64,000 bases of DNA from Jiangella asiatica (GCF_004349065.1 NZ_SMKZ01000012.1:62001-126000), one strand, 5' to 3'; positions 37,750 to 47,417 are shown, counted from the stretch's first letter. The notes: generated by a model not told the origin, from the letters alone. Numbers and translations are program-made.

Positions 37750-37786
37750 GGGTCCGGTTTCGGGCCAACCGCCGCGCTGTCGGTCC

Positions 37787-37809
37787 GCCGGCCGGACAAC
37801 CGGGCCGGC
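37787..37809. terminator. Possible GC hairpin after the EEP gene
   Basis: GCCGGCC (37787-37793) and GGCCGGC (37803-37809) pair around a nine-base loop 40 bases past the stop codon. No T-run follows, so terminator activity is uncertain. Confidence 0.4.
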
Positions 37810-37898
37810 GAATTCGAGCAACCGCGGGATGGTTCCGGTCCGCGTATCGTGGCGGTATGACTCGACGGTCAGAAGAACATCGAGCCGAGGAGGAACCG

Positions 37899-38345
37899 AT
37901 GACGACGGTCACGGTGCCCGACGAGCTCCTGACCATCGAGGATTGGGATGCACTCGAGGAGACTGACGCCAATCGGCGCTGGCAGCTCGCCGACGGTCTG
38001 GTCGCCGTGGCGCCGTTTCCGTCGCTCGACCACCAGGAGATCGTCACCAACCTCACCATCTGGTTGCGTGAGCACCTACCTGCGGATGTGCGCGCCATCC
38101 CCGGTGTCGCGGTCACCATCGAGGCGGGCTTTCCACCGACGGTTCGCGGGCCGGACGTCACGGTTCTCGTGCGGGCTCGGCCGAGAACGAATGTGCTGCG
38201 AGTCGACCCTGCGGACGTGCGGCTGGTCGCCGAGTTCGTCTCACCGGGGTCGCGCCGGCTCGATCGGGTGACGAAGGTGTCCGAGTACCAAGACGTCGGC
38301 ATCCCGCTGACCCTCGACGTCGGTGCGCTGCTGACGCTCGACTGA
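37899..38345 (+). CDS. Uma2-family (DUF820) nuclease-like protein, internally shortened
   Basis: 148 residues against about 185-200 for the family. The PD-(D/E)XK core is present: [20 protein letters not shown], the [10 protein letters not shown] aspartate and [18 protein letters not shown] with the E-x-K-like acid and lysine. After [11 protein letters not shown] the usual HYWVVD strand is missing and the frame jumps to [13 protein letters not shown], which resembles the normal C-terminal end. An in-frame deletion of ~40 codons is the likely cause. ATG at 37899 follows GAGGAGG. Uma2 genes are common in multicellular bacteria; function is unproven. Confidence 0.72.
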   Translation: MTTVTVPDELLTIEDWDALEETDANRRWQLADGLVAVAPFPSLDHQEIVTNLTIWLREHLPADVRAIPGVAVTIEAGFPPTVRGPDVTVLVRARPRTNVLRVDPADVRLVAEFVSPGSRRLDRVTKVSEYQDVGIPLTLDVGALLTLD

Positions 38346-38349
38346 CGCG

Positions 38350-39339
38350 ATGCGCGCCTGGCGGGTGACGTCGCCGGGGCCGATGGCGTCCCGGCCGCTG
38401 ACCCTCGTCGACACACCAGTACCCGAGCCCGGGCCGGGTGAAGTGCTGGTCCGGGTGCTCGCCTGCGGCGTGTGCCGTACCGACCTGCACGTCGCCGAAG
38501 GAGATCTCCCGATGCACCGGGAGGGCGTCGTGCCCGGGCACGAGGTGGTCGGCGAGGTGATCAGCGCGGGCGACGGCCTCGCGGCCGGTGACCGGGTCGG
38601 TATCGCCTGGCTGCGGGGCACCTGCGGTACCTGCCGGTACTGCCTGCGCGGCACCGAGAACCTCTGCCCGAGCTCCGTCTACACCGGGTGGGACGCCGAC
38701 GGCGGGTATGCGGAGTTCGCCATCGTGCCGGCGGCATACGCGCTGCGCCTGCCCGGCGGTTACGGCGACGCCCAGCTGGCGCCACTGCTGTGCGCGGGCA
38801 TCATCGGCTACCGGGCACTACTGCGCGCCGAGCTGCCGCCTGGCGGGCGGCTGGGCGTCTACGGCTTCGGCGCCAGCGCCCACCTGGCCACTCAGGTGGC
38901 CATCGCGCAGGGCGCGACGGTGCACGTCATGACCCGCAGCCCGGCCGCTCGCGCGCTCGCCCTCGACCTGGGCGCCGCCTCGGCCGGCGACGCCGCGGTG
39001 CCGCCGCCCGAGCCGCTGGACTCCGCCATCCTGTTCGCGCCGGCCGGCGGCCTCGTGCCCCCGGCACTGGCCGCCCTGGACCGCGGCGGCACGCTCGCCG
39101 TCGCCGGCATCCACCTGACCGACCTGCCGCCGCTGAACTACCAGCATCACCTGTTCCAGGAGCGGCAGCTGCGCAGCGTCACCGCGAACACCCGGGCCGA
39201 CTCGCGGGCGTTCCTGCGCTTCGCCGGCGAGCACCGGCTCGAGGTGACCACGACGCCGTACCCGCTCGGCCGGGCCGACCAGGCGCTGGCCGACCTCGCC
39301 GCCGACCGCGTCACCGGTGCGGCCGTCCTCCTCCCGTAG
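38350..39339 (+). CDS. Zinc-dependent alcohol dehydrogenase family protein
   Basis: 329 residues of the medium-chain dehydrogenase family. Catalytic zinc region [20 protein letters not shown] and [10 protein letters not shown], structural zinc cysteines in [17 protein letters not shown], then a cofactor domain around [20 protein letters not shown]. The catalytic Cys and His are present. It resembles actinobacterial AdhA-type dehydrogenases that act on aldehydes or alcohols. ATG at 38350, four bases after the Uma2 stop, with no clear ribosome site. Confidence 0.9.
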   Translation: MRAWRVTSPGPMASRPLTLVDTPVPEPGPGEVLVRVLACGVCRTDLHVAEGDLPMHREGVVPGHEVVGEVISAGDGLAAGDRVGIAWLRGTCGTCRYCLRGTENLCPSSVYTGWDADGGYAEFAIVPAAYALRLPGGYGDAQLAPLLCAGIIGYRALLRAELPPGGRLGVYGFGASAHLATQVAIAQGATVHVMTRSPAARALALDLGAASAGDAAVPPPEPLDSAILFAPAGGLVPPALAALDRGGTLAVAGIHLTDLPPLNYQHHLFQERQLRSVTANTRADSRAFLRFAGEHRLEVTTTPYPLGRADQALADLAADRVTGAAVLLP

Positions 39340-39345
39340 CCGCCG

Positions 39346-39723
39346 TCAGTCCGCGTCCAGCGCCTTGATCATGCGCTTGAGCGCCACCTGACGGTACGAG
39401 GCGTCCAGCAGCTCGCCGACCTCGGTCCAGTCGACGTCGGCGACGGTGAAGTCCAGTGCCAGCCAGCCGCTCGGACCCCAGTAGGCCGGTGAGTAGAAGC
39501 GCGGGTCCTGCAGCAGGGCGGGCCGGTCGTCCGGCTCGGGCTTGAAGATCACCGCGAACGGGTGGGCGGCGTCGCCCTCGAACACGGCGAAGATCTTCTT
39601 CCCGGCCCGGAACGTCGGCCGGCCCCATGCCTCGACTTCGACGGCTTCGGGGAAGCCCAGGCAGGCCGCTCGCAGCTCGGCCAGGTGCGGGTCGTCGTCG
39701 CTGTACATCCGCGGGTGCGCCAT
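39346..39723 (-). CDS. MmcQ/YjbR-family DNA-binding-like protein
   Basis: 125 residues. Typical opening LAELRAACLGFPEAVEVEAW, then GRPTFRAGKKIFAVFEGD and the C-terminal WLALDFTVADVDWTEVGELL and SYRQVALKRMIKALDAD. The double-wing fold of this family suggests nucleic-acid or ligand binding; the role is unknown. ATG at 39723 has no ribosome site and may be leaderless. It is convergent with the dehydrogenase gene and divergent from the catabolic operon. Confidence 0.85.
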   Translation of the reverse strand: MAHPRMYSDDDPHLAELRAACLGFPEAVEVEAWGRPTFRAGKKIFAVFEGDAAHPFAVIFKPEPDDRPALLQDPRFYSPAYWGPSGWLALDFTVADVDWTEVGELLDASYRQVALKRMIKALDAD

Positions 39724-39766
39724 GGGCGACACGCTAGCCTCGGCGGATCTCGCCGGTGGACACCCG

Positions 39767-39794
39767 TTGACAACGGCGCGTCCTCCTATATTCT
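39767..39794 (+). promoter_or_regulatory. Promoter of the sugar-catabolic operon
   Basis: TTGACA (39767-39772), 16 bases, TATTCT (39789-39794): close to the sigma-70 consensus and exceptional for this G+C-rich DNA. It is directly followed and overlapped by the TTCTTCG/CGAAGAA palindrome, so it is probably strong but repressed. Confidence 0.7.
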
Positions 39795-39807
39795 TCGTGT
39801 CGAAGAA
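39791..39807. promoter_or_regulatory. TTCTTCG-TGT-CGAAGAA operator candidate
   Basis: Perfect 7-bp arms spaced by three bases overlap the -10 of the operon promoter. The right half with its flank, CGAAGAAATT, resembles the AGAAGATAATT half of the palindrome before the GH5 gene (49463-49487). The ROK protein encoded at the end of the operon is the obvious binding candidate. Confidence 0.6.
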
Positions 39808-39866
39808 ATTCACCTCTGCCCGTCCCGGACCATCCGGGGTGCGCCTCCGACGAAGTGGGTGGTGAA

Positions 39867-41453
39867 GTGAGAGTCATCCGTCAGCAGCCGACAACCTCGG
39901 CTACCGCGCTGTCGCTCCCGTCGCGACGAGACCTGTTGAAGTGGGGTGTCGCGGCCGGGGCCGCGCTCGGGCTCGTCGGGTGTGGCTCCGACGAGACCGG
40001 CTCCCAGGGGCAAGGGGGCTCGGCGACGCCTCGGCGCGGTGGCACGCTCACCATCGCCCAGCCGACCGAAGCGAACCCCGCCCAGGCCCTGAACCAGAAC
40101 ATCGCCAACCAGAGTTGGCGCCGGGCCGTCTACGACTGTCTGGTCGACTTCGACCCCGAACGGCGCGAGGTGGTCGAGGGCCTGGCAACGGCCTGGGAGA
40201 CCAGCGCCGACGGCAAGCAGGTCGTGCTGACCCTCCGCGACGGCGTCACCTGGCACTCCGGGCGGCCGTTCGGCGCGGACGACGTCGAGTTCGCGATCGA
40301 CAACGCGATCAACTCGACCCCGTCGTTCCAACTCGCCTGGGCCTTCCAGAATCTCCAGGGCATCGACAAGGCCGGGAACACCGTCACCCTCGCCTTCTCC
40401 GAACCGGCGACATCGATCTACGACGCCTTGAGCCTCCTGACGATCATCGACCGGGAGTCACACGACGCCTTCGTCGACGGCACCGCGCACGTGGGTACCG
40501 GACCCTTCGTCTGGGGCGATTTCGCCCCCGGCACCAACATCACGCTGCGGCGCAACGAGAACTACTGGCTCCCTGACCGCCCGTACCTCGATGGCATGGA
40601 GGTGCGGTTCATCACCAGGTCCGAGGCCCTCGTCTCGGCGGTCCGCTCGGAACAGGTCGACATGGGGCTCAACCTCCTGCCGCTGGACCGGGGCACGGTC
40701 GAGCAGGACGGCCGCTTCGACGTCGTCGCCTACAACACCTACGGCGCGGCGCTGTACGTCGGCGCCAACGTCGAGGTCGAGCCGCTCAACCGCAAAGAGG
40801 TCCGCCAGGCCATCAACTACGCCATCGATCGGCAGCGGATCAACGACGAGCTGTACCAGGGACAGGGCAAGGTCAGCGCCGCACCATGGTCGCCGACGAG
40901 CCCGGCCTACGACGAGGGCTGGGCCGAGGCCTACTCCCGCGACCTGGACCGGGCCCGGAGCCTGCTGGCCAGCGCCGGGGCCATCGACCAGGTGATCGCC
41001 GTCGAGGCCAACGCCGCGCAGTCGAGGGCGGCCGAGATCGTCGCGTTCAACCTCAGCGAGATCGGCCTGGAGACCGACATCCAGATCCTGGAGCCGGCGG
41101 TGATCACCGAGCGGTTCCAGAACCGCAGCTTCGCCGGGCTCTACCTCGCCTTCCACGGCTGGAACACGTTGTCGCCGGTCAACGTGGTCTACAGCGCCGC
41201 GCCGTTGCGGGTCGACAACAACCTGTTCCGGTTCGCCTCCGACGAGTACGCGCGACTGGCCGGCGAGCTGGCGACCGCTGTCGAGGACGACCAGCACGCC
41301 GCGATCGAGGCGCTGACGGAGTTCATCCTCGACGAGGCGTTCTGCCTCGACGCGGTCCACACGTCGAACAATGTCGTCACCCAGCAGGACGTGCACGGCT
41401 GGGCCTACAACGTCTGGGACGAGATGCTCTTCGCCGACGCGTGGAAGAGCTGA
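39867..41453 (+). CDS. Peptide/oligosaccharide-type ABC substrate-binding lipoprotein
   Basis: About 528 residues from GTG at 39867. The N-terminus combines a twin-arginine motif (SRRDLLKWG) with a lipobox (LGLVGC), so it is probably a Tat-exported lipoprotein. The rest is a family-5 (DppA/OppA-like) binding protein: WRRAVYDCLVDFDPERREVV, GLATAWETSADGKQVVLTLR, GVTWHSGRPFGADDVEFAID and NRKEVRQAINYAIDRQRIN. Family-5 proteins bind peptides but also sugars; the neighbouring sugar enzymes favour an oligosaccharide. First gene of an eight-gene coupled operon. Confidence 0.9.
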   Translation: MRVIRQQPTTSATALSLPSRRDLLKWGVAAGAALGLVGCGSDETGSQGQGGSATPRRGGTLTIAQPTEANPAQALNQNIANQSWRRAVYDCLVDFDPERREVVEGLATAWETSADGKQVVLTLRDGVTWHSGRPFGADDVEFAIDNAINSTPSFQLAWAFQNLQGIDKAGNTVTLAFSEPATSIYDALSLLTIIDRESHDAFVDGTAHVGTGPFVWGDFAPGTNITLRRNENYWLPDRPYLDGMEVRFITRSEALVSAVRSEQVDMGLNLLPLDRGTVEQDGRFDVVAYNTYGAALYVGANVEVEPLNRKEVRQAINYAIDRQRINDELYQGQGKVSAAPWSPTSPAYDEGWAEAYSRDLDRARSLLASAGAIDQVIAVEANAAQSRAAEIVAFNLSEIGLETDIQILEPAVITERFQNRSFAGLYLAFHGWNTLSPVNVVYSAAPLRVDNNLFRFASDEYARLAGELATAVEDDQHAAIEALTEFILDEAFCLDAVHTSNNVVTQQDVHGWAYNVWDEMLFADAWKS

Positions 41454-41457
41454 GCCC

Positions 41458-42405
41458 ATGCTGCGGTACACCCTGAGCCGGCTCCCCACGGCGGTCCTGA
41501 CGTGCCTCGTGGCGTCGCTGGGGATCTTCTGGCTGGTCCAGCTGCTCCCGGGAAGTCCGGTGGCGATGGTGCTGGGCGAGCAGGCCACGCCCGAGGCGGT
41601 CGCGGCGCTGGAGGCCGAGGCTGGCCTGGACCGGCCGCTGGTCGTGCAGTACTTCGACTGGATCGGTGGCCTGCTCACCGGCGACCTGGGCGTCTCGTAC
41701 GTCTCCCGGGTTCCCATCGGTGATCTCATCGGGCCCGCCGTTGGCGCGACGCTGGAGCTCGCCCTGGCGAGCCTGCTGCTGACGATCCTCATGGGGTTCG
41801 CCCTGGGCATCACCGGCGTCGTCGCCCGCCGTCGGCCGGCGGCCGTGGCCTACCGGCTGTTCTCGGCCCTGGGGTTCGGCGTCCCGGAGTACGTAGTCGG
41901 GGTGATGCTGGTCTTCGTCTTCGCGGTGACGCTGCGCGTGCTGCCGGCCGGCGGGCGGACGCCGATCCTGGAGGACCCGGGCGCCGGCTTCCAGCAGCTC
42001 CTGCTGCCCGCCATCGCGCTGTCCGTCCATTCCGCGGTGGTCGTCGGGCGGTTTCTCGAGACCGCCCTGAACCAGCAGCTGGACGAGGAGTACCTCGACA
42101 CCGCGCGGGCCAAGGGCGCGTCGCGGCGGCGAGTGCTGTGGCGGCACGCGCTGCCGAACGCGCTGCCGTCGGTGGTGACCGTGATCGGCCTGCGGATCGG
42201 TCACCTGCTCGGCGGTGTCGTCGTGATCGAGACGATCTTCGCCTGGCCAGGGTTGGGCACAGTACTGGTCAACGCGGTCTCCGCCCGCGACTACCTGCTG
42301 GTCCAGGACCTCGTGCTGATCTCCGTCGTGGTCTTCATCGCAGTCCAGGTGGCCAGTGACCTGGCGCACGCCGCCCTCGACCCGCGCGTCCGGCTGGAGG
42401 TCTGA
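41458..42405 (+). CDS. ABC transporter permease (DppB-like)
   Basis: 315 residues, about six membrane helices. Opening MLRYTLSRLPTAVLTCLVAS, then PLVVQYFDWIGGLLTGDLGVS and the EAA-type cytoplasmic loop TARAKGASRRRVLWRHALPN followed by IETIFAWPGLGTVLVNAV. These are the DppB/OppB signatures. ATG at 41458, four bases after the binding-protein stop. Pairs with the next permease to form the channel. Confidence 0.94.
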   Translation: MLRYTLSRLPTAVLTCLVASLGIFWLVQLLPGSPVAMVLGEQATPEAVAALEAEAGLDRPLVVQYFDWIGGLLTGDLGVSYVSRVPIGDLIGPAVGATLELALASLLLTILMGFALGITGVVARRRPAAVAYRLFSALGFGVPEYVVGVMLVFVFAVTLRVLPAGGRTPILEDPGAGFQQLLLPAIALSVHSAVVVGRFLETALNQQLDEEYLDTARAKGASRRRVLWRHALPNALPSVVTVIGLRIGHLLGGVVVIETIFAWPGLGTVLVNAVSARDYLLVQDLVLISVVVFIAVQVASDLAHAALDPRVRLEV

Positions 42406-42407
42406 TC

Positions 42408-43274
42408 ATGAGCACGGTCGTCGAGACCACAGAGGTCGCGGCCCAGGCCCCGCGTAGCCGCGGGCGGATCCGGTCGGCTCTACGGACCCCCGCCGGAATG
42501 GTCGGCGCGGTCGTCGTGGTCGCGATCAGCTGCCTCGGGCTGCTCGCCCCGCTGCTGGCGTCGTCGGATCCGGCCGCGCAGCAGGCCGGCGCGTCCTTGC
42601 TCGGTCCAAGTACTGACCATCTCCTCGGAACCGACGAGATCGGCCGCGACATCTTCTCCCGGTTGCTGTACGGCATCCGGCAGAACGTCATCGTCGTCAT
42701 CCTCGCGGTGCCGGTGAGCAAGGCGATCGGTGTCGTCATCGGCCTGCTCTCCACCATGCACCGCCGCATCGACACCGCGGTGCAACGGATACTCGACGTC
42801 CTCATCGCGTTCCCCAACCTCATCCTGGGCGCCTGCCTCGTGGCCTTCCTCGGCGCGGGATTCGGCACGGTCGTCGTCGTGATCGTCGTCATCGGCATCC
42901 CGATGGCGGCTCGGCTCACCCGCACGGCGGTCCTGACACAGCGCGAACGCGAGTACGTCCTCGGCGCTCGGGCCGTCGGCGCGTCCCGTCTTGGGGTGCT
43001 GTTCCGGCACGTGCTGCCGAACTCGCTGGACGCCCTCATCGTGAACTTCGTGCTCTCCGCCGCGACGGCGATCTTCGTCGAGGGCGGGCTGAGCCTGCTG
43101 GGCTTCGGCATCCAGCCGCCGAACCCGTCGCTGGGCAGCATGGTGGACGCCGGCCTGCCCTACCTGGCCGACCAGCCGTTCTACGCGCTCGCACCGGTCA
43201 CGGTGATCACCGCTCTTGTCATCGGGTTGAACCTGTTCGCCGACGCGCTCAACCGCGCACTGCGGCGAGGGTGA
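42408..43274 (+). CDS. ABC transporter permease (DppC-like)
   Basis: 288 residues, about six helices. The N-terminal cytoplasmic stretch leads to GTDEIGRDIFSRLLYGIRQN, a DppC hallmark, and the EAA loop LGARAVGASRLGVLFRHVLP with EGGLSLLGFGIQPPNPSLG. ATG two bases after the preceding stop; nine bases separate it from the ATPase gene. Second half of the membrane channel. Confidence 0.94.
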   Translation: MSTVVETTEVAAQAPRSRGRIRSALRTPAGMVGAVVVVAISCLGLLAPLLASSDPAAQQAGASLLGPSTDHLLGTDEIGRDIFSRLLYGIRQNVIVVILAVPVSKAIGVVIGLLSTMHRRIDTAVQRILDVLIAFPNLILGACLVAFLGAGFGTVVVVIVVIGIPMAARLTRTAVLTQREREYVLGARAVGASRLGVLFRHVLPNSLDALIVNFVLSAATAIFVEGGLSLLGFGIQPPNPSLGSMVDAGLPYLADQPFYALAPVTVITALVIGLNLFADALNRALRRG

Positions 43275-43283
43275 GGGGTCGGC

Positions 43284-45365
43284 ATGAACGCTGCACATGA
43301 CACCGTGCTCCAGGTACGCGGGCTGCGCGTGGAGTTCCCGGGCTCGGCCGGGACGGTCCAGGCGGTGCGCGGCATCGACCTCGACGTCCGCGCCGGCGAG
43401 CGGCTGGCCATCGTGGGCGAGAGCGGGTCGGGCAAGACGGTCACGGCTCGCACGATGCTGAGGCTGCTGCCGCCTACCGCCACCATGACCGGCCAGGTGC
43501 TCTTCAGGGGCCAGGACGTCCTGTCCATGGACGACGATGCGCTGCGCCGGTACCGCGGCGGTGACGCCGCCATGGTGTTCCAGGACTCGCTGGCGGCGCT
43601 GAACCCCGTGATGCGCATCGGTGAGCAGGTGGCCGAGGCGATGCGCGTCCACGGCGTGCCCAAGGAAGCCGCCCGCCGCCGCGCCGTGGACATGCTGGAG
43701 CTGGTGGGCGTGCCCGATCCGCACCGGCGCGTCGACGAGTACCCGCACCAGTTCTCCGGCGGCATGCGCCAGCGGGTCGTGATCGCGATGGCGTTGGTGA
43801 ACGACCCGGACGTGTTGATCTGCGACGAGCCGACCACGGCGCTGGACGTCACGGTGCAGGCCCAGATCCTCGACGTGTTCGCCCGACTCAACGAGCAGCT
43901 CGGCACCGCTGTCGTCCTCATCACACACAACCTCGGTGTCGTCGCCAGCCTCTGTGAGCGCACCGTCGTGATGTACGGCGGCCGGCTCGCCGAGGTCGGC
44001 AGCACGGAGCAGCTGCTCACCGGGCCCTCCCATCCGTACACCGCGCAACTGCTGAAGGCGGTGCCGCGGCTGGGCGTCGACTCCGCGCTACGGATGCATG
44101 CCATCCCCGGCCAGCCGCCGGACCCGCAGCATCCCCTTCCGGGCTGCCCGTTCACGCCTCGCTGCCCGCTGGCCGAGGACCGCTGCTCGGAAGGGGCGCC
44201 GCCGCTGACCGGCCGGGGCGACGACCACGTCGCCGCGTGCTGGGTGACGCAGGACCGGCCGGACCGGCTCGACGTGCTCGTCGCCGACGAGGTCGCCGTC
44301 GCCGCGCCGCGGCCGGCACCCTCGACCGAGAAGCCGGTCATGGTGCTGGACGGAGCCGAGAAGACGTTCCATGCGCGGCAGCGTCTGCTCCGCCGGCACC
44401 GGGAGAGCGGAGTCCGGGCGCTCGACGGCGTCAGCCTGGAGATCCGGCCCGCGGAGACCCTCGGCCTCGTCGGCGAGTCCGGCTGCGGCAAGTCGACGCT
44501 GGGCCGGGCCGTCCTCGGGCTGCAGGATCTCGACGCCGGGCAGGTCCTGGTCGCCGGCGGCGACCTGCAAACGGCGCGCGGCGACGAGCTGCGCCGGTTG
44601 CGTCGTCGCGCCCAGATCGTCTTCCAGGACCCCTACGCCTCGTTGAACCCGCGTCACACCGTGGGCGCCCTCGTGGCCGAGCCGCTCAGGATCCATCGGA
44701 TCGTCCCGTCCGCGGAGATCCCCGCGCGGGTCGGTCAGCTCCTGGAGCTGGTCGGTCTCGATCCCGGCCACGCCACGCGGCTGCCCCGGGAGTTCTCCGG
44801 CGGACAACGGCAACGGGTCGCGATCGCCCGCGCACTTTCCACGGAGCCGGACGTGGTGGTGCTCGACGAACCGGTCTCGGCCCTCGACGTCTCGCTCCAG
44901 GCCCAGGTCGTCAACCTCCTGCGCGACCTGCAGGACCGGCTCGGCGTGGCGTACCTGTTCATCGCGCACGACATCGCGCTCGTGCGGTACATGAGCGACC
45001 GGATCGCCGTCATGTACCTCGGGCAGGTGGTCGAGCAGGGCGACGCCGACGAGGTCTGCGCCGATCCGCTCCACCCGTATACGGCGAGTCTCCTCTCCGC
45101 GGTGCCGGACCCCGAGCCGAGGGCACGGCGGGAGCGGATCATCCTCTCCGGCGACGTGCCCAGCCCGGCGGACCCACCGCCGGGGTGCCGGTTTCACACC
45201 CGCTGCCCGATCGGCCCCATCGCGCGGCCCGACCGCGAGATCTGCGCGACGACCCCGCCGCCCTTGGCAGAGGTGCGACCGGGCCGCTTCACCGCCTGCC
45301 ACTTCGCCAACGACGTACCGGACCTCGTGATGAGCAGGGAGAACACACATGTCCAACGGGGGTGA
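43284..45365 (+). CDS. Fused double ABC ATPase (DppD-DppF type)
   Basis: 693 residues carrying two complete ATPase domains. The first has Walker A IVGESGSGKTVTARTM, signature FSGGMRQRVVIAMAL and DVLICDEPTTALDVTVQAQI. The second (from about residue 350) has Walker A LVGESGCGKSTLGRAVLG, signature FSGGQRQRVAIARAL and VVLDEPVSALDVSLQAQVVN. Each ends with the oligopeptide-transporter C-terminal motif with clustered cysteines (GCPFTPRCPLAEDRC; GCRFHTRCPIG), which can bind an Fe-S cluster in this family. DppD and DppF are usually separate proteins; fusion fixes their ratio. Confidence 0.93.
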   Translation: MNAAHDTVLQVRGLRVEFPGSAGTVQAVRGIDLDVRAGERLAIVGESGSGKTVTARTMLRLLPPTATMTGQVLFRGQDVLSMDDDALRRYRGGDAAMVFQDSLAALNPVMRIGEQVAEAMRVHGVPKEAARRRAVDMLELVGVPDPHRRVDEYPHQFSGGMRQRVVIAMALVNDPDVLICDEPTTALDVTVQAQILDVFARLNEQLGTAVVLITHNLGVVASLCERTVVMYGGRLAEVGSTEQLLTGPSHPYTAQLLKAVPRLGVDSALRMHAIPGQPPDPQHPLPGCPFTPRCPLAEDRCSEGAPPLTGRGDDHVAACWVTQDRPDRLDVLVADEVAVAAPRPAPSTEKPVMVLDGAEKTFHARQRLLRRHRESGVRALDGVSLEIRPAETLGLVGESGCGKSTLGRAVLGLQDLDAGQVLVAGGDLQTARGDELRRLRRRAQIVFQDPYASLNPRHTVGALVAEPLRIHRIVPSAEIPARVGQLLELVGLDPGHATRLPREFSGGQRQRVAIARALSTEPDVVVLDEPVSALDVSLQAQVVNLLRDLQDRLGVAYLFIAHDIALVRYMSDRIAVMYLGQVVEQGDADEVCADPLHPYTASLLSAVPDPEPRARRERIILSGDVPSPADPPPGCRFHTRCPIGPIARPDREICATTPPPLAEVRPGRFTACHFANDVPDLVMSRENTHVQRG

Positions 45366-46272
45366 TGCCGTGGAACGGATCGGTGGCGTGTCGCCGGTGC
45401 TCGCCACGCCGTTCGAGTCGGACGGGGCGATCGACCGGGTGTCGTTCCGGCGATCGGTGACCAGGCTCGCCGGTGCCGGTGTCACGTCGATGATGTTCCC
45501 GGGCTACGCGTCGGAGTTCTACCAGCTCGACGACGACGAGAAGTCGCTGCTCCTGGCGGACGCGCTGCGAGCCACGGAGGGCTCGGAGATCGCCGTCATC
45601 GGATCGGTGGCCGACAACTCGACGCACGCGGCGTGCCGCCGAGCGGTCGAGATGGTCGAGCTGGGCGTCGACGCGGTCAACGTGCTGCCGCCACGCCACC
45701 ACGCGCCGCCGGGTCCGGCGCTGCTGGAACACCCGGGCGCCGTCGTCGACGCGGTGGCCCCGGTTCCGGTGGTTTTGCAGTACGTGCCCCAGGAGACCGA
45801 GACGCGGCTGGCCGTCGACGACGTCCAGCGCCTCGCGACCAAGCACCCGAACCTGACCTTCGTCAAGGCGGAGCAGCGAGCGCCGGCGGACTACATCAGA
45901 AGCCTCCTCGACGCGGACCCGCCGATCAGGAGCCTGATCGGGAACGGCGGCATCGACCTGCTGGCCGCCCTGCGGGCCGGCGCCGCGGGCGTCCAGCCCG
46001 GCGGCGGCTTCGTCGAGGTGTACCTGGCGATCTGGCGCGCCTGGACGTCCGGCGACACCGCCGCCGCGGAGCAGCTGTACCGGCGGCTGTTGCCGTACCT
46101 GACGTGCTGGCTCGGCGCCGGTGTGCTCACTCAGGCCGGCAAGCTGATCGCCAGTCGCCGCGGCGAGATCGACACGCCCGTCTGCCGCCGGCCGGTGGCG
46201 GACCTCGGCGGCTACGCCGCGGAGCTGGTCGACCGGTTCCTCGAGGAGTTCACCGAGGAGCTGGCGGCGTGA
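45349..46272 (+). CDS. DapA/NanA-superfamily aldolase or dehydratase
   Basis: 307 residues of the dihydrodipicolinate-synthase family TIM barrel. Opening GGVSPVLATPFESDGAIDRV, then a GYASEFYQLDDDEK loop where classical members have GTTGE, the tyrosine region VLQYVPQETE, the Schiff-base lysine in LTFVKAEQRAPADYI, and GNGGIDLLAALRAGAAGVQP. In the same operon as a mandelate-racemase-like enzyme, it may split or dehydrate a 2-keto-3-deoxy sugar acid. It starts inside the ATPase gene (17-base overlap) with AGGGAG upstream. Confidence 0.88.
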   Translation: MSNGGDAVERIGGVSPVLATPFESDGAIDRVSFRRSVTRLAGAGVTSMMFPGYASEFYQLDDDEKSLLLADALRATEGSEIAVIGSVADNSTHAACRRAVEMVELGVDAVNVLPPRHHAPPGPALLEHPGAVVDAVAPVPVVLQYVPQETETRLAVDDVQRLATKHPNLTFVKAEQRAPADYIRSLLDADPPIRSLIGNGGIDLLAALRAGAAGVQPGGGFVEVYLAIWRAWTSGDTAAAEQLYRRLLPYLTCWLGAGVLTQAGKLIASRRGEIDTPVCRRPVADLGGYAAELVDRFLEEFTEELAA

Positions 46273-47417
46273 GCGACCCGCGACTCGTCGAGGTCCGCCG
46301 ATGCTCCCGCGACGTGTCCTGGCGGACCACCTGGGACTTCATCGAGATCGTCACGTCCGACGGCTCCGTCGGGGTCGGGGAGTGGTCCGACGCGGGACCC
46401 TGGCAGCTGGCACACCCGTTCATGGACGCGCAGGCCAGCCGGTTCGTCGGCCTGCCGCTGGAGTCCGCAATGGCCCAGGTGGCCGCGGACGCCGAGGAGG
46501 CCGGCCGCCGCGACCCGCGCTTCGCCGGGCGCCGCCGGCTCGAGCTCACCGTGCTGGGCGCGCTCGACGCCGCACTGTGCGACCTCGCCGCTCAGCGGGC
46601 CGGCGTATCGGTCGCGGGTTGGCTGGCGCCGGAGGAGCACCGCGGAGCGGGCGACGGGCGGTGGAACGGTGGCGTACCCTGCTACGGCAACATCAACAGG
46701 GCGGTCCACGACCGAACGATCGACACGGTGGTGCAGGTCGCCAAGGAAGCGCTCGCCGCGGGCTTCACCCGGCTCAAGTTCGCGCCGTTCGACTTCCTCG
46801 TCGGCGCTCGCCGCGTCTCGGCCGGCCTCGAGCTCGCGGCCGCGGTCAGGGACGCCGTCGGTGCCGAGGCCGAGCTCATGCTCGACCTGCACAACCAGCT
46901 GAGCGTCGAGGAGATACTCACGGTGGGGGACGCGCTCGGAGGGCTCGGCCTGCGGTGGCTTGAGGACGTCGGGCACCTGCACGACGTCGAGGCACATCGA
47001 CGCGTGCGCGACGAGCTGGGCATACCGCTGGCCGCCGGCGAGTTCGCCGCCTCGCCGGAGGAGCTGCGGCCGCTGCTGGACGCCGGTGCGGTCGACGTGG
47101 TGATGCCCGACGTGAAGCACGCCGGCGGTCCCCGTCGCGCGCTCGAGCTGGCCCGCTTCGCCGAGGGTTTCGGCGTCGAGGTGTCGCCGCACAACCCGAC
47201 CGGCCCGGTGTCATCGGCGCACACGGCGGCACTGTGCGAGGCGGTGTCGTCACCCGGCCTGCTCGAGCTGGCCGTGCTGGAGAGCGACGGCCGTCCGGCG
47301 CTCGTCGAGCCGCGGGAGGCGACGACCGGTGGCGCCTACGTCACTCGGCCCGGCCCCGGGCTCGGCGTCGGCCTGGACCCGTCGGCGGTGTGGTCGAACG
47401 TCCACAGGATCCGGTGA
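46269..47417 (+). CDS. Mandelate racemase/enolase-superfamily sugar-acid dehydratase
   Basis: 382 residues. The enolase-superfamily barrel is recognisable: substrate-lysine region FTRLKFAPFDFL, metal ligands in AELMLDLHNQLS, LRWLEDVGHLHD and PLAAGEFAAS, then VVMPDVKHAGGPRRALELAR and the histidine in VSPHNPTGPVSSAH. The pattern fits acid-sugar dehydratases. GTG at 46269 overlaps the aldolase stop, and its own stop overlaps the SDR ATG. Exact substrate unknown. Confidence 0.88.
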   Translation: MSDPRLVEVRRCSRDVSWRTTWDFIEIVTSDGSVGVGEWSDAGPWQLAHPFMDAQASRFVGLPLESAMAQVAADAEEAGRRDPRFAGRRRLELTVLGALDAALCDLAAQRAGVSVAGWLAPEEHRGAGDGRWNGGVPCYGNINRAVHDRTIDTVVQVAKEALAAGFTRLKFAPFDFLVGARRVSAGLELAAAVRDAVGAEAELMLDLHNQLSVEEILTVGDALGGLGLRWLEDVGHLHDVEAHRRVRDELGIPLAAGEFAASPEELRPLLDAGAVDVVMPDVKHAGGPRRALELARFAEGFGVEVSPHNPTGPVSSAHTAALCEAVSSPGLLELAVLESDGRPALVEPREATTGGAYVTRPGPGLGVGLDPSAVWSNVHRIR

